DNA from: Clostridium peptidivorans
GTDB taxonomy: Bacteria; Bacillota; Clostridia; Clostridiales; Clostridiaceae
DNA: 59,137 bases
Reading direction: 5' to 3'
NCBI RefSeq assembly: GCF_900205925.1
Contig: NZ_OAOD01000019.1
Coordinates: forward strand, 1-59,137
The translations under genes and the position numbers were made by a program. Numbering within the stretch: position 1 is the first letter of the stretch; each line of letters begins with the position of its first letter. Positions 44,091-52,804 of the stretch are shown here, one piece after another. The notes under the pieces were generated by a model. The model was given only the letters and a program-made list of their open reading frames with translations, searched no databases and had not been told where the DNA came from.

Positions 44091-46220
44091 TTATGTTTCT
44101 TGTTTAATTAATCTGTTTTTTAAACAAATCTCAATGGACAAGTTTTTTATAAGGTTATCTGAAAACTTTATTTCCATATTTGGAGGCTTTAGAGCTATAA
44201 TTTTTCCTGCTCCAAATTGTTTATGAGTAATTTTTTTACCAATATGTAAGGAGTTCAGTTCAAGTTCAAATTCCTTATCTTGTTTTATCTTTTCAATTTC
44301 TTGAGCTTTTTTTCGAGACTCATCTAATTTTTTATTATTATACTTTTGAAAGAAATCAAAAAATACTGAGCTAGAGCCTTTAGGATGAATTAAATATACC
44401 TGTTTTTTACCACGGGTTACTGCAACGTAGCAAAGACGTCTTTCTTCTTCAAGTTCAGTAAAATCATCGTCCTCCACTGCCTTTTTTATACTTGTTATAG
44501 TTGGAAATATATTTTTTATCATATCTATTACAAATACCGTATCCCATTCACAACCTTTGCTGCTATGAAAGGTAGCAAGAGTAACACCTTCGGTTACATA
44601 TTTTGCTTTACTCATAGTTAATTCTAAATTATTTAGCTTTTCCTTGAATTCACTTATGCTTCCAGTATTGCTAGATATAGTTTTAAGAGTTGCAAGTATT
44701 GTATTTATATTATCCATTGAATATTTAAATTCTTTAGCATATTTATTTAAATAATCTTTATATCCTAATTCATTTTCTATATACGAAAGAGCATCAAAGG
44801 GTTTTTTATTCTTTAAAATGTCAAATTTTATATGAAAATCTATAAATCCTTTATCAGGATATTTCATATTTAATATTTTAAATATATTTGTCTTATTATC
44901 TATATCATAATAAAGCTTTTGAATATCTTGCTTAGTTAAATAAGTTCCCATTTTGTAATATATATCTTTGAATAAACCATAGTCAAAGGGCCTTTCAGCA
45001 AATTCTAAGAATCTAAGCAAGTCCTTTGTTATCCAGTGATTAAAAAAGCGAGGTACTACATCTTTAATATAAAAAGGAATATTATTTTCGCTAAATAAAT
45101 CCACCAAGGGAAGTGCGGATATATTATTTCTAAAAAGCACAGCAGTATTTTTATAATCTTTTTCTTTTTTTAAGTAATTTATAATATATTGAGATTGCTC
45201 ATCTATAGAATTTAGAGTTATTAGCTTTATGTTAGAGCCTTCAGCATTTTCAGTAATCATATTTTTTCTATATCTATTTTTATTTTGTTTAATAAATTCA
45301 TTAGCTGCAGATACAATGCACTTAGTGGATCTAAAGTTTTGCTCTGCAAATACAATATTACCACTGGGATAATTTTTCTTAAAGTTTAAAAGTACTTCAG
45401 GAAAAGCTGCCCTCCAGGAGTAAAGCACTTGATCATCATCACCTAACAGACATAAGTTGTTTAAAGGAGCTGAAAGAAGTTTTATAATTTCATATTGTAC
45501 TTTACTAGTGTCTTGAGCTTCATCTACAAGTATATATTTATATTTACTTCTATATCTATTTAAAAGTTCAGTGTTTTTTTCAAGTATTACTAGACAATAA
45601 GTAAGCATATCGTCAAAATCAAGATAATTATTTGCTACCATAATGTCATGATAATTTTTATATACATCAAGAAAGTGAGGTATGGGGAAAACATCTTCAG
45701 CTTCCTTTAATAAATCATTATAGCGGATCATGGAATTTTTTATATAACTTATATAACCAGATAATTCTTCGAGCTTATCCTCGCTTAAATATTCATGATT
45801 ATACTTCCTATAAAGATCTGTTAATATCATTCCTTTGTTTATATTAGAATTTCCCTCAATTAATATAAAATTTTTATTAACTAATTTACTGTAATACATA
45901 ACTACAGAATAGGCAAAGGAGTGAATTGTTGAGAAATGTACTTTATCTGTAATTAAATCACCGAATTTATCATGAAATTTTTTACTCATATCTTGAGCAG
46001 AAGCTTTGCTAAATGTTATTGCTAGTATATTTTCAGGAAAAACATCGTGACAAAGTACCATATTTGCAATTCTTGTAATAGCAGTTAAAGTCTTTCCAGC
46101 TCCAGGAACTGCAATAAAGGCTAAAGGACCATTTATAGTAATTACAGCATTCATTTGAGAAGCGGTTAAATTTATATTTAATGACTTAATAAGTTCTAAA
46201 AATTTATTTTCGGATATCAT
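44091..46220 (-). CDS. UvrD/Rep-family ATP-dependent DNA helicase
   Basis: A 709-residue superfamily 1A helicase. Motif I is AVPGAGKTLTAITR at about 37-50, motif II VDEAQDTSKVQYE, motif III LLGDDDQVLYSWRAA, and near the end TLATFHSSKGCEWDTVFVI and RRLCYVAVTRGKK. The C terminus ends with an ITHKQFGAGKIIAL module like the RNA polymerase-binding Tudor-like tail of PcrA/UvrD. It is shorter and more diverged than PcrA. Likely repair helicase. Its start overlaps the FUSC-like gene upstream by 17 bp, with CAGGAGAA inside that gene. Confidence 0.88.
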   Translation of the reverse strand: MISENKFLELIKSLNINLTASQMNAVITINGPLAFIAVPGAGKTLTAITRIANMVLCHDVFPENILAITFSKASAQDMSKKFHDKFGDLITDKVHFSTIHSFAYSVVMYYSKLVNKNFILIEGNSNINKGMILTDLYRKYNHEYLSEDKLEELSGYISYIKNSMIRYNDLLKEAEDVFPIPHFLDVYKNYHDIMVANNYLDFDDMLTYCLVILEKNTELLNRYRSKYKYILVDEAQDTSKVQYEIIKLLSAPLNNLCLLGDDDQVLYSWRAAFPEVLLNFKKNYPSGNIVFAEQNFRSTKCIVSAANEFIKQNKNRYRKNMITENAEGSNIKLITLNSIDEQSQYIINYLKKEKDYKNTAVLFRNNISALPLVDLFSENNIPFYIKDVVPRFFNHWITKDLLRFLEFAERPFDYGLFKDIYYKMGTYLTKQDIQKLYYDIDNKTNIFKILNMKYPDKGFIDFHIKFDILKNKKPFDALSYIENELGYKDYLNKYAKEFKYSMDNINTILATLKTISSNTGSISEFKEKLNNLELTMSKAKYVTEGVTLATFHSSKGCEWDTVFVIDMIKNIFPTITSIKKAVEDDDFTELEEERRLCYVAVTRGKKQVYLIHPKGSSSVFFDFFQKYNNKKLDESRKKAQEIEKIKQDKEFELELNSLHIGKKITHKQFGAGKIIALKPPNMEIKFSDNLIKNLSIEICLKNRLIKQET

Positions 46221-46710
46221 TAAGTTTCTCCTGTTCCTTGCTATATCTTGCGAAAAAGTATTTGTTTATAAGTAATGCAATTATTATACCGATAAATGTA
46301 TCAAGCATTCTATTTAATGCATAAACGGTATAGTGTACATCTTTTAAATTTGTCATTATAGCTGAAATAACAATACATCCTATAGAACAAGCACCCTTGC
46401 GGCCTATGGTATTACAAATAAATATAGTAAGCATTATTCCAATACCCGTAAAAAGTGCATGAAGTACAAAAAATGGAAATGTTTCTTGAAGGAAGCAGAA
46501 AAACATTCCTAAAAATCCACCTATTGCAGTCCCTATTAATCTATCTATGCCAGATTTGAAGGATTGATCTACAGTACTTTGAGTACATATTACTGCAGCA
46601 ATGCAAGCATAAAAAGGATAAGGCCTATGTATACCTTGAAATAATAATATACATAATACTACAGATAAGGAGGTTTTAATATTTCTAAGGCCTATTTTTG
46701 AAATTAACAT
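46204..46710 (-). CDS. Short FUSC/ArAE-family membrane protein
   Basis: A 168-residue protein with five hydrophobic segments, matching only the membrane half of the exporter-like proteins such as that at 5899-6948. Motifs: GIHRPYPFYACIAAVICTQST, then SGIDRLIGTAIGGFLG and the C-terminal NRMLDTFIGIIIALLIN. Function unknown. GAGGTGAT precedes the ATG. Its stop codon lies beyond the start of the helicase gene, so the two genes are translationally coupled, although no functional link is obvious. Confidence 0.7.
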   Translation of the reverse strand: MLISKIGLRNIKTSLSVVLCILLFQGIHRPYPFYACIAAVICTQSTVDQSFKSGIDRLIGTAIGGFLGMFFCFLQETFPFFVLHALFTGIGIMLTIFICNTIGRKGACSIGCIVISAIMTNLKDVHYTVYALNRMLDTFIGIIIALLINKYFFARYSKEQEKLNDIRK

Positions 46711-46921
46711 TGTATCACCTCATATACTGAATATAATTTACGTTCCATATCCTTTAAAAATTCACATATAAATTATATCATAAAATTAAATTGTAATGAA
46801 TTTAATGCAGAAAATTATGTAAATTACATAAAAGGGAAGGAATTAAATCAGTTATGTAGAATTTAGAAATATAGAGATCTATGTTAGTATATATTAGATA
46901 AAAATAAAAGGAGATAAATAC

Positions 46922-47944
46922 ATGTCTATTGAAAAATATAATAATGAAATGAAGTTTATTAGTAGCAAGTTAACTGATAATAAAGAAAAAGACATAGAAA
47001 TTCTTGAATCTTTAAAATGTAATTATGTAGATCACGAATATGGTGATGAAATAATAGATGAGATAAATAGAATGATTGGAAGAATTTTATATAATGAGGA
47101 AGAAGAAGATTTTGATAATGCTTATGAAGGAGATACAAATAAAATAATGGAAGAATTAAACTTAGTACAAAAATATATAAATGAAAATAATATTGAAAAA
47201 GCTGAAAGTATTATATTAGATTATTTACCTATGCTTGATATATGCAAGGGAGACAAGATAAATTTATATATGGAATTTAGAAATCCATTAGAGGAAATTT
47301 ATTATAAGTATAAGTTTGAAAATGATAAAATAATAAAAAAGCCAGTACTTCCTCTAGCTTCAATACTTGAAAAATATGTTTATATATTAATTAAAAAAGG
47401 TGAAATTGAAAAAGCATTAAAGTATATAGAAAAAGGCATAAGATGCAATCCTCTTAATATGGCATTTACATTTCAAAAGGCTTCTATATATGCTATGTTA
47501 AATAATGGAGAAAAGGTCTTTAAAATTATTAGAGATAGCCTAAAGTTTTGTTATATTCCAGAAGAACTAGCACGCTGCTATAGAATGCTTGGAGGGTATT
47601 TTACAGAAAAAAGTTTATGGAAAGAAGCTATATGCTGCTATTTATACAGTAACTTTTGGAATGAAACAGAAATAGCAAATGGAGAACTTGATTACATAAG
47701 TGAAACAGCAAATATAAATATTGATGTAGAAAATTATATTAATATAACACCTGAAGTATTTAAAAAACAGGATATCTTATTTAAACCAGACGATACATGG
47801 ATGGAAATCTCATATGGAATGGCAAGTGAATTTGAGAAATCAGGAAAAATAAACGATGCAATAAGTTATTACATGGTGTGCTATAATTTAACGATGGATG
47901 AAGAGTTAAAAGAAAAGTTACAAAAACTTTTAAAGCAAGATTAA
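46922..47944 (+). CDS. TPR-like helical protein of unknown function
   Basis: I do not recognise the 340-residue family. It is acidic and helical throughout, with TPR-like pieces (IKKGEIEKALKYIEKGIRC, SEFEKSGKINDAISYYMVCY). There is no signal peptide, membrane helix or DNA-binding motif. AAAGGAGA precedes the ATG. Only 19 bp separate it from galE, so it is probably co-transcribed, which may suggest a scaffold role in surface carbohydrate metabolism. Confidence 0.6.
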   Translation: MSIEKYNNEMKFISSKLTDNKEKDIEILESLKCNYVDHEYGDEIIDEINRMIGRILYNEEEEDFDNAYEGDTNKIMEELNLVQKYINENNIEKAESIILDYLPMLDICKGDKINLYMEFRNPLEEIYYKYKFENDKIIKKPVLPLASILEKYVYILIKKGEIEKALKYIEKGIRCNPLNMAFTFQKASIYAMLNNGEKVFKIIRDSLKFCYIPEELARCYRMLGGYFTEKSLWKEAICCYLYSNFWNETEIANGELDYISETANINIDVENYINITPEVFKKQDILFKPDDTWMEISYGMASEFEKSGKINDAISYYMVCYNLTMDEELKEKLQKLLKQD

Positions 47945-47963
47945 AATTTAGGAGGAGTTTTAA

Positions 47964-48953
47964 ATGTCAATACTGGTATGTGGGGGAGCAGGATATATAG
48001 GAAGTCATATGGTAGCATATCTTTTGGAAAAAGGAAAGGATGTAGTAGTTCTTGATAATTTGCAAAAGGGACATAAAGAAGCAGTGCTTTGTGAGAAGTT
48101 TTATAAGGGAGATTTAAGAGATAGAGCGGTTTTAGATAAGGTTTTTACAGAAAATAATATAGAAGCTGTAATTGATTTTGCAGCAGACTCACTAGTTGGT
48201 GAAAGTGTATCGGAACCTATTAAATATTTTCAAAATAATGTGGGAGGAACATTAAGTCTTCTTGGGGCAATGAAGGATTATGGAGTGAAAAATATAGTAT
48301 TTTCTTCTACTGCGGCAACCTATGGAGAACCTGAAAATATTCCAATACTTGAAAGTGATAAAACTGTTCCTACTAATCCTTATGGAGAATCAAAGCTTGC
48401 TGTGGAAAAAATATTAAAATGGTGTGATAATGCCTATGGTATAAAATATACTGCGTTAAGATATTTTAATGCAGCGGGAGCACATGTAAGTGGGAAAATA
48501 GGAGAGCACCATAATCCTGAAACACACTTAATACCAATAATACTTCAAGTGGCTTTAGGACAAAGAGATAAAATAATGATTTTTGGAGATGATTATAAAA
48601 CAGAAGATGGTACATGTATAAGAGATTATATACATGTTTATGACTTAGCTTCAGCTCATCTTTTAGCCTTAGAGAGATTAATGAATGGTGGACAAAGTGC
48701 AGTATATAATTTAGGAAATGGTAAGGGATTTTCAGTAAAAGAGGTAGTTGAAGTTGCGAGAAAAGTTACAGGAAAGGAAATTAAAGCTGAAGTAGCGCCT
48801 AGAAGAGCAGGTGACCCAGCTGTGCTTGTGGCATCTTCAGAAAAGGCAAAAAAGGAGCTTAACTGGAAACCAAAATTTGATTCTTTAGAAACTATAATAG
48901 AAACTGCATGGAATTGGCATAAAGGACATGTAAATGGATATGAACAGAATTAG
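47964..48953 (+). CDS. galE: UDP-glucose 4-epimerase
   Basis: An extended short-chain dehydrogenase of 329 residues interconverting UDP-glucose and UDP-galactose. The NAD motif is [13 protein letters not shown], the catalytic YxxxK lies in [12 protein letters not shown], and [12 protein letters not shown] and the C-terminal [18 protein letters not shown] are GalE signatures. AGGAGG lies before the ATG. It follows the TPR gene in a two-gene unit and ends in a strong terminator. Confidence 0.95.
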   Translation: MSILVCGGAGYIGSHMVAYLLEKGKDVVVLDNLQKGHKEAVLCEKFYKGDLRDRAVLDKVFTENNIEAVIDFAADSLVGESVSEPIKYFQNNVGGTLSLLGAMKDYGVKNIVFSSTAATYGEPENIPILESDKTVPTNPYGESKLAVEKILKWCDNAYGIKYTALRYFNAAGAHVSGKIGEHHNPETHLIPIILQVALGQRDKIMIFGDDYKTEDGTCIRDYIHVYDLASAHLLALERLMNGGQSAVYNLGNGKGFSVKEVVEVARKVTGKEIKAEVAPRRAGDPAVLVASSEKAKKELNWKPKFDSLETIIETAWNWHKGHVNGYEQN

Positions 48954-48976
48954 TATTTAATATTGAATAATTAAAA

Positions 48977-49003
48977 AGGAATTTCGTTTTGGCGAAATTC
49001 CTT
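48977..49003. terminator. Bidirectional terminator
   Basis: AAGGAATTTCG and CGAAATTCCTT pair around TTTTG, followed by TATTTTTC; it overlaps the stop codon of the convergent gatD. Confidence 0.85.
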
Positions 49004-49736
49004 ATTTTTCATAAAGCTTTTTAATTACTTTATCTTTTGCTTTTAGTTCTAGAGTATCATCTATTGCGTCTAAGCAAACATATTTCAAGTTATCGTATTT
49101 GTTATCAAGAGCCTTATTTATAAGAAGATCAGCGAGTTCAGGATTTTTAGATAATAGAGAACCGTGAAAATATGTGCAGTAGGTATTTTTATATACACAT
49201 CCTTCATAACCATCTTCACCATTATTTCCATAACCTTTAATTATTTTTCCTAAAGGTTTTAACTCTCCTATATAAGTTCTTCCAGAGTGATTTTCAAAGC
49301 CTACATAGGTTTGATTTAATTCCTCATTTAATATTATGGTGTTTCCTATGAATCTAGTGTCTCCACCTTCTGTGTATAAATCTAATATTCCCAGGCCATT
49401 AAGTTTTTCTCCATCAGGAGTTGTATAGTACTTACCAAGAAGCTGATAACCACCGCATATAGCAAGTAATACCTTGCCTGATTCTACATATTCTGTTAGA
49501 GCTTCTTTTTTATTATTTTTTAGATCTTCTGCAACTATGGATTGCTCGTAATCTTGCCCGCCCCCAAAGAATACTATGTCATATTTAGAGGCATCAAATT
49601 CATCTTTAAGAGAAATATTATCTATATTAACTTCAATACCTCTTTTTTCTGCACGATATTTAAGTATGAGTATATTTCCAATATCGCCATAGACATTTAA
49701 TAGGTCAGGGTAGAGATGACATATGTTAAGTTCCAT
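49002..49736 (-). CDS. gatD: Lipid II isoglutaminyl synthase, glutaminase subunit GatD
   Basis: A 244-residue class I glutamine amidotransferase of the cobyric acid synthase type. The nucleophile C94 lies in LLAICGGYQLLG and the catalytic histidine in TYFHGSLLSKNPE. With MurT it amidates D-glutamate of lipid II. The murT gene ends 25 bp upstream on the same strand, so the pair forms the expected operon. The ATG at 49736 follows GAAGGTGA. Confidence 0.93.
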   Translation of the reverse strand: MELNICHLYPDLLNVYGDIGNILILKYRAEKRGIEVNIDNISLKDEFDASKYDIVFFGGGQDYEQSIVAEDLKNNKKEALTEYVESGKVLLAICGGYQLLGKYYTTPDGEKLNGLGILDLYTEGGDTRFIGNTIILNEELNQTYVGFENHSGRTYIGELKPLGKIIKGYGNNGEDGYEGCVYKNTYCTYFHGSLLSKNPELADLLINKALDNKYDNLKYVCLDAIDDTLELKAKDKVIKKLYEK

Positions 49737-49761
49737 TTTTTCACCTTCTTTTTTATTTAAC

Positions 49762-51120
49762 TTACCAAAGTTTTTCTATATATTTTTTATTGAAAAGATA
49801 CTTTCTAAACTCAAGCATAGCAGTGTAAGTAGCAAGTACGTATACTGTATTTGTACTAGTATTTTTAATACCTTCTAAAAGTGAGTCGAGGTTTTCATGA
49901 GCTTGAAAGCCATCCTCTTTAAGCCCAGCTACTTTAAGTCTTACTGCCATGTCATAAAGTCTGGCCCCTCCAACTAATACATCCTTTATATTAAGAGAGG
50001 ATAACTTTTCAAAGCCTACATCCCATATCCAAGATACATCACGTCCATCGGCATAGTTATCATTTAAAAGAGCTACAAGGCTTATTTCTCTCTTATCAAG
50101 GAATATGGTGTTTATAGCTTGGTCGCAGCCTGCAGGGTTTTTAACAAGAACTATTTTAACTTCTTTTCCATCTATATTTAAAGATTCCTGTCTTCCAAAG
50201 CTGCTTTTTTGACTTTTTAAGGAATTTACAATAACCTTCTTTTCAACTCCAAGCTCTCTTGCAATAGAATAAGCACAAAGAGCGTTGTATATATTATATG
50301 TACCAGATTGATTTATAAAAATATCCGTTCCATTTATACTTACATAGGAACCTTCAGGAGTTTGCTCATAAATTTTATCTACAAAATATGTAAGGTGAGG
50401 CCTTTTATATCCACAGTTTTCACAATAAAAATCACCTAAGTGATTGTAAGTTAAAAAGTTGTATTCATAAGGATGTTTACACTTTTTGCAAAACTTTGCA
50501 TCTGCATTTATATCTATAGTTTTATTATCATCTATTGAAGTGTTAAATCCATAGTAAACTGCTGCATTTGGAATTTCCAAATCTCCAAGTAAGGATTCAT
50601 CTCCATTTAATATAAGCTTAGACAATGGTGCCTTTTCTAGTCCTTCTACTATTTTTTTCAATGTAGTATAAACTTCACCGTATCTATCTAATTGATCTCT
50701 AAATAAGTTTGTAATTGTTATTATTTCAGGAGTAATATATTCAGTAACTAATTTTACATTAGCTTCATCTGTTTCAATTACAGCATATTTTTCTCCATCT
50801 ATATGACCAAATTTATAGTGTTCTATAAAGGAAGCAACTATTCCAGGAAGCATATTAGCTCCAGTGCTATTAGAAATAACCTTTTTACCGCTATCTTTTA
50901 ACATAGAATATATCATATTTGTAGTGGTGGTTTTCCCATTAGTACCGGTAACAATTATTACTTTATAACCCTTTGCTACGGTTTTCAATATATTATTATC
51001 GACTTTTAATGCAACTTTTCCTGGGAAATTAGTTCCCCCTTTTAAAAGGGTTTTTGATAATTTAAGTACTATTTTGGAGATTATTATACTTAAACCAGTT
51101 TTTATGTTAATTTTAAACAC
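49762..51120 (-). CDS. murT: Lipid II isoglutaminyl synthase, Mur ligase subunit MurT
   Basis: A 452-residue Mur-ligase-like protein with ATP loop VTGTNGKTTTTNMIYSM and the MurT-specific four-cysteine zinc ribbon (CKKCKHPYEY...CENCGYKRP), followed by the DUF1727 C-terminal domain (LNDNYADGRDVSWIWDVGFE). It activates the alpha-carboxyl of lipid II D-glutamate for amidation with ammonia from GatD. The frame opens at GTG 51120 with AAAGGA almost touching it, so the exact start is uncertain. Confidence 0.93.
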   Translation of the reverse strand: MFKINIKTGLSIIISKIVLKLSKTLLKGGTNFPGKVALKVDNNILKTVAKGYKVIIVTGTNGKTTTTNMIYSMLKDSGKKVISNSTGANMLPGIVASFIEHYKFGHIDGEKYAVIETDEANVKLVTEYITPEIITITNLFRDQLDRYGEVYTTLKKIVEGLEKAPLSKLILNGDESLLGDLEIPNAAVYYGFNTSIDDNKTIDINADAKFCKKCKHPYEYNFLTYNHLGDFYCENCGYKRPHLTYFVDKIYEQTPEGSYVSINGTDIFINQSGTYNIYNALCAYSIARELGVEKKVIVNSLKSQKSSFGRQESLNIDGKEVKIVLVKNPAGCDQAINTIFLDKREISLVALLNDNYADGRDVSWIWDVGFEKLSSLNIKDVLVGGARLYDMAVRLKVAGLKEDGFQAHENLDSLLEGIKNTSTNTVYVLATYTAMLEFRKYLFNKKYIEKLW

Positions 51121-51239
51121 ATCCTTTGCTGTAGAATTGTTTATTCTTTAGAAGAATATTATTTACTTACAATTACTAATTATAATACAAATTATATCTT
51201 TTGGCGATATTTTTAAACATGAGGTGTGATATTTTAGGG

Positions 51240-51279
51240 TAATATTGAATCACATACTATATATTCAATATTAAAAATA
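51240..51279. repeat. Collapsed terminal-repeat remnant of family H
   Basis: TAATATTGAAT and ATTCAATATTA lie only 12 bp apart, the second followed by AAAAATATCATTTAAGCTTAC, which matches the sequence beyond the right end of copy D (3029-3055). It looks like an element whose interior was deleted, leaving the two ends. Confidence 0.5.
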
Positions 51280-51378
51280 TCATTTAAGCTTACTAAAGGA
51301 AGAAATTCAGGTTACTGAATTTCACTGATTGCAGTATTTGGAGGTTAGCGATTAGAAACTAGTACCTTGAAATAAGAA

Positions 51379-51411
51379 ATGGATAAAACTTTCTAATGCA
51401 AAGTTTTATCC
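51379..51411 (-). terminator. Terminator of the CapA-like gene
   Basis: GGATAAAACTTT and AAAGTTTTATCC form a perfect 12-bp stem with a 7-nt loop; T-rich sequence follows on the minus strand. Confidence 0.75.
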
Positions 51412-51436
51412 ATTTTATATCACTAGTATTTAGAAG

Positions 51437-52582
51437 TTATTTTATAGTTTTAAACTCATCGGATATTTTAAATCCAAAATTTTGAGATATGTTATTTAAT
51501 TTATTAAGTATTCTTGTTTTTTCATTACCTTCAGCTGGAGTAGGGCAGTAATCATTTATATAGTTTACAGAAGAAATGCTGCAAGGGATAGCCTTTACTT
51601 CATAGGATTCAGGAGTGCCATTTACCAAATTATATTTTACTTGTAGTATAAATGTATCTTTATCCTTTGGATTGAAATTACCTCCGAAGCAGAAATTACC
51701 AAGACTGTAGGCTATTATTTTCCCTTTATATTGTTCTATACCTTGAATAACATGAGGATGATGACCTATTATTAAATCTGCGCCATTATCAATTGCAGTA
51801 TGAGCAATAAATGTTTGACTTTCTACTGGATAATACGTATTTTCAACACCCCAATGAAAATTTATTATTACAATGCGACCCTCATCCTTGAAGGATTTTA
51901 TATCACTTTTAAGTTTTTTTAAGAAAGTTTCATCAGCATAAAATCCTGTGTATCCAAGGAATCCAAATTTTCCTCCATTTATATCTTTTGTGTATTTATA
52001 TCCTTCTCCAAAGAAGCCAACATTATTGGTTTTTAATGTGTTTACAGTATCATCAAAACCTTCTTTATTGTAATCATATATGTGATTATTTGAAATATTT
52101 ACAGCTTCTACAGAACCTAATGTAAGGGAGCTTGCGTACTCAGGATCTGCCTTAAAATTAAATTGCTTAGCTTTTCTAGAATTAGAATTAGTAAAGGTAG
52201 TTTCTAAATTAACTACACTTAAATCATCGTTTTTAAATATAGGAAGCACGTTTTTAAAGAAATAAGAATAGTCATTACCGTTCTTTTGTAGTACTGCGGG
52301 AAGACTGTTTGCAAATCCAAACTTTGTGTCATGTCCAATGGTAGAATCCCCTGCAAAGCTTAAAAGTACATTTGTTTTAGCATCCTTTTTAGGTTCCTTA
52401 GCTTTAGACTTATCACTTTCTTCCGTGGAAATATTTTGTGGTTTTGTGGTTTGAGCGGGTTTAACAGCAGTTTTCTCATTAGTAGCAGAGTAATATAATA
52501 TGTAAGAAATGATTCCAGTCATAATGAGTAATCCAAGTACTAAAAATACTATAAGTGCTCCTTTTTTACGAGAATTTTTCAT
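51437..52582 (-). CDS. CapA-family (PgsA-like) membrane-anchored metallophosphatase-fold protein
   Basis: A 381-residue protein with an N-terminal membrane helix (about 10-32), a lysine- and threonine-rich linker (about 35-70), and a CapA domain: LLSFAGDSTIGHD, DLSVVNLETTF, VNISNNHIYDY, NFHWGVENTYYP and IIGHHPHVIQG supply metal-binding-type residues. CapA/PgsA proteins take part in poly-gamma-glutamate synthesis or export, but capB/capC partners are absent here, so function is uncertain. The second ATG (52582) is preferred because GGGGG lies six bases before it. Confidence 0.85.
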   Translation of the reverse strand: MKNSRKKGALIVFLVLGLLIMTGIISYILYYSATNEKTAVKPAQTTKPQNISTEESDKSKAKEPKKDAKTNVLLSFAGDSTIGHDTKFGFANSLPAVLQKNGNDYSYFFKNVLPIFKNDDLSVVNLETTFTNSNSRKAKQFNFKADPEYASSLTLGSVEAVNISNNHIYDYNKEGFDDTVNTLKTNNVGFFGEGYKYTKDINGGKFGFLGYTGFYADETFLKKLKSDIKSFKDEGRIVIINFHWGVENTYYPVESQTFIAHTAIDNGADLIIGHHPHVIQGIEQYKGKIIAYSLGNFCFGGNFNPKDKDTFILQVKYNLVNGTPESYEVKAIPCSISSVNYINDYCPTPAEGNEKTRILNKLNNISQNFGFKISDEFKTIK

Positions 52583-52694
52583 ATTCATCCCCCTTTGAAA
52601 TAAATGGTATATATTCTAATATATACTGAAAATTAACCAAATACAATTAAATCCTGTGGATTTATTAACTTAATTCTGTTAAAATCATATGTGG

Positions 52695-52772
52695 TGTGCA
52701 TGATTTGTAGAATTTTGTGATTTTCATACAAATCTATTAGCTCAATTTCAGTGAGATGTTTTATCATTAGTA
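52695..52772 (+). repeat. Small two-hairpin repeat (family S), copy 3 (diverged)
   Basis: GATTTGTAGAATTTTGTGATT, then CATACAAATC, then TTCAGTGAGATG and TTATCATTA align with the copies at 32137 and 43828. The second stem has lost its left arm (CTCAATTTCAGTGAG). It ends just before the ribosome binding site of the TPR gene. Confidence 0.55.
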
Positions 52773-52804
52773 CATATATAATTTATTTAGAAGGAGGAGA
52801 TTTT

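Larger units (their letters stand above)
51121..51436. other. Intergenic region with repeat remnants
   Basis: It contains a collapsed inverted repeat (51240-51279), a short hairpin GAAATTCAGGTTACTGAATTTC like those in the 452-bp repeats, a degenerate TTAGCGATTAGAAACTAGT stretch, and the terminator of the CapA gene. No coding sequence. Confidence 0.6.
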
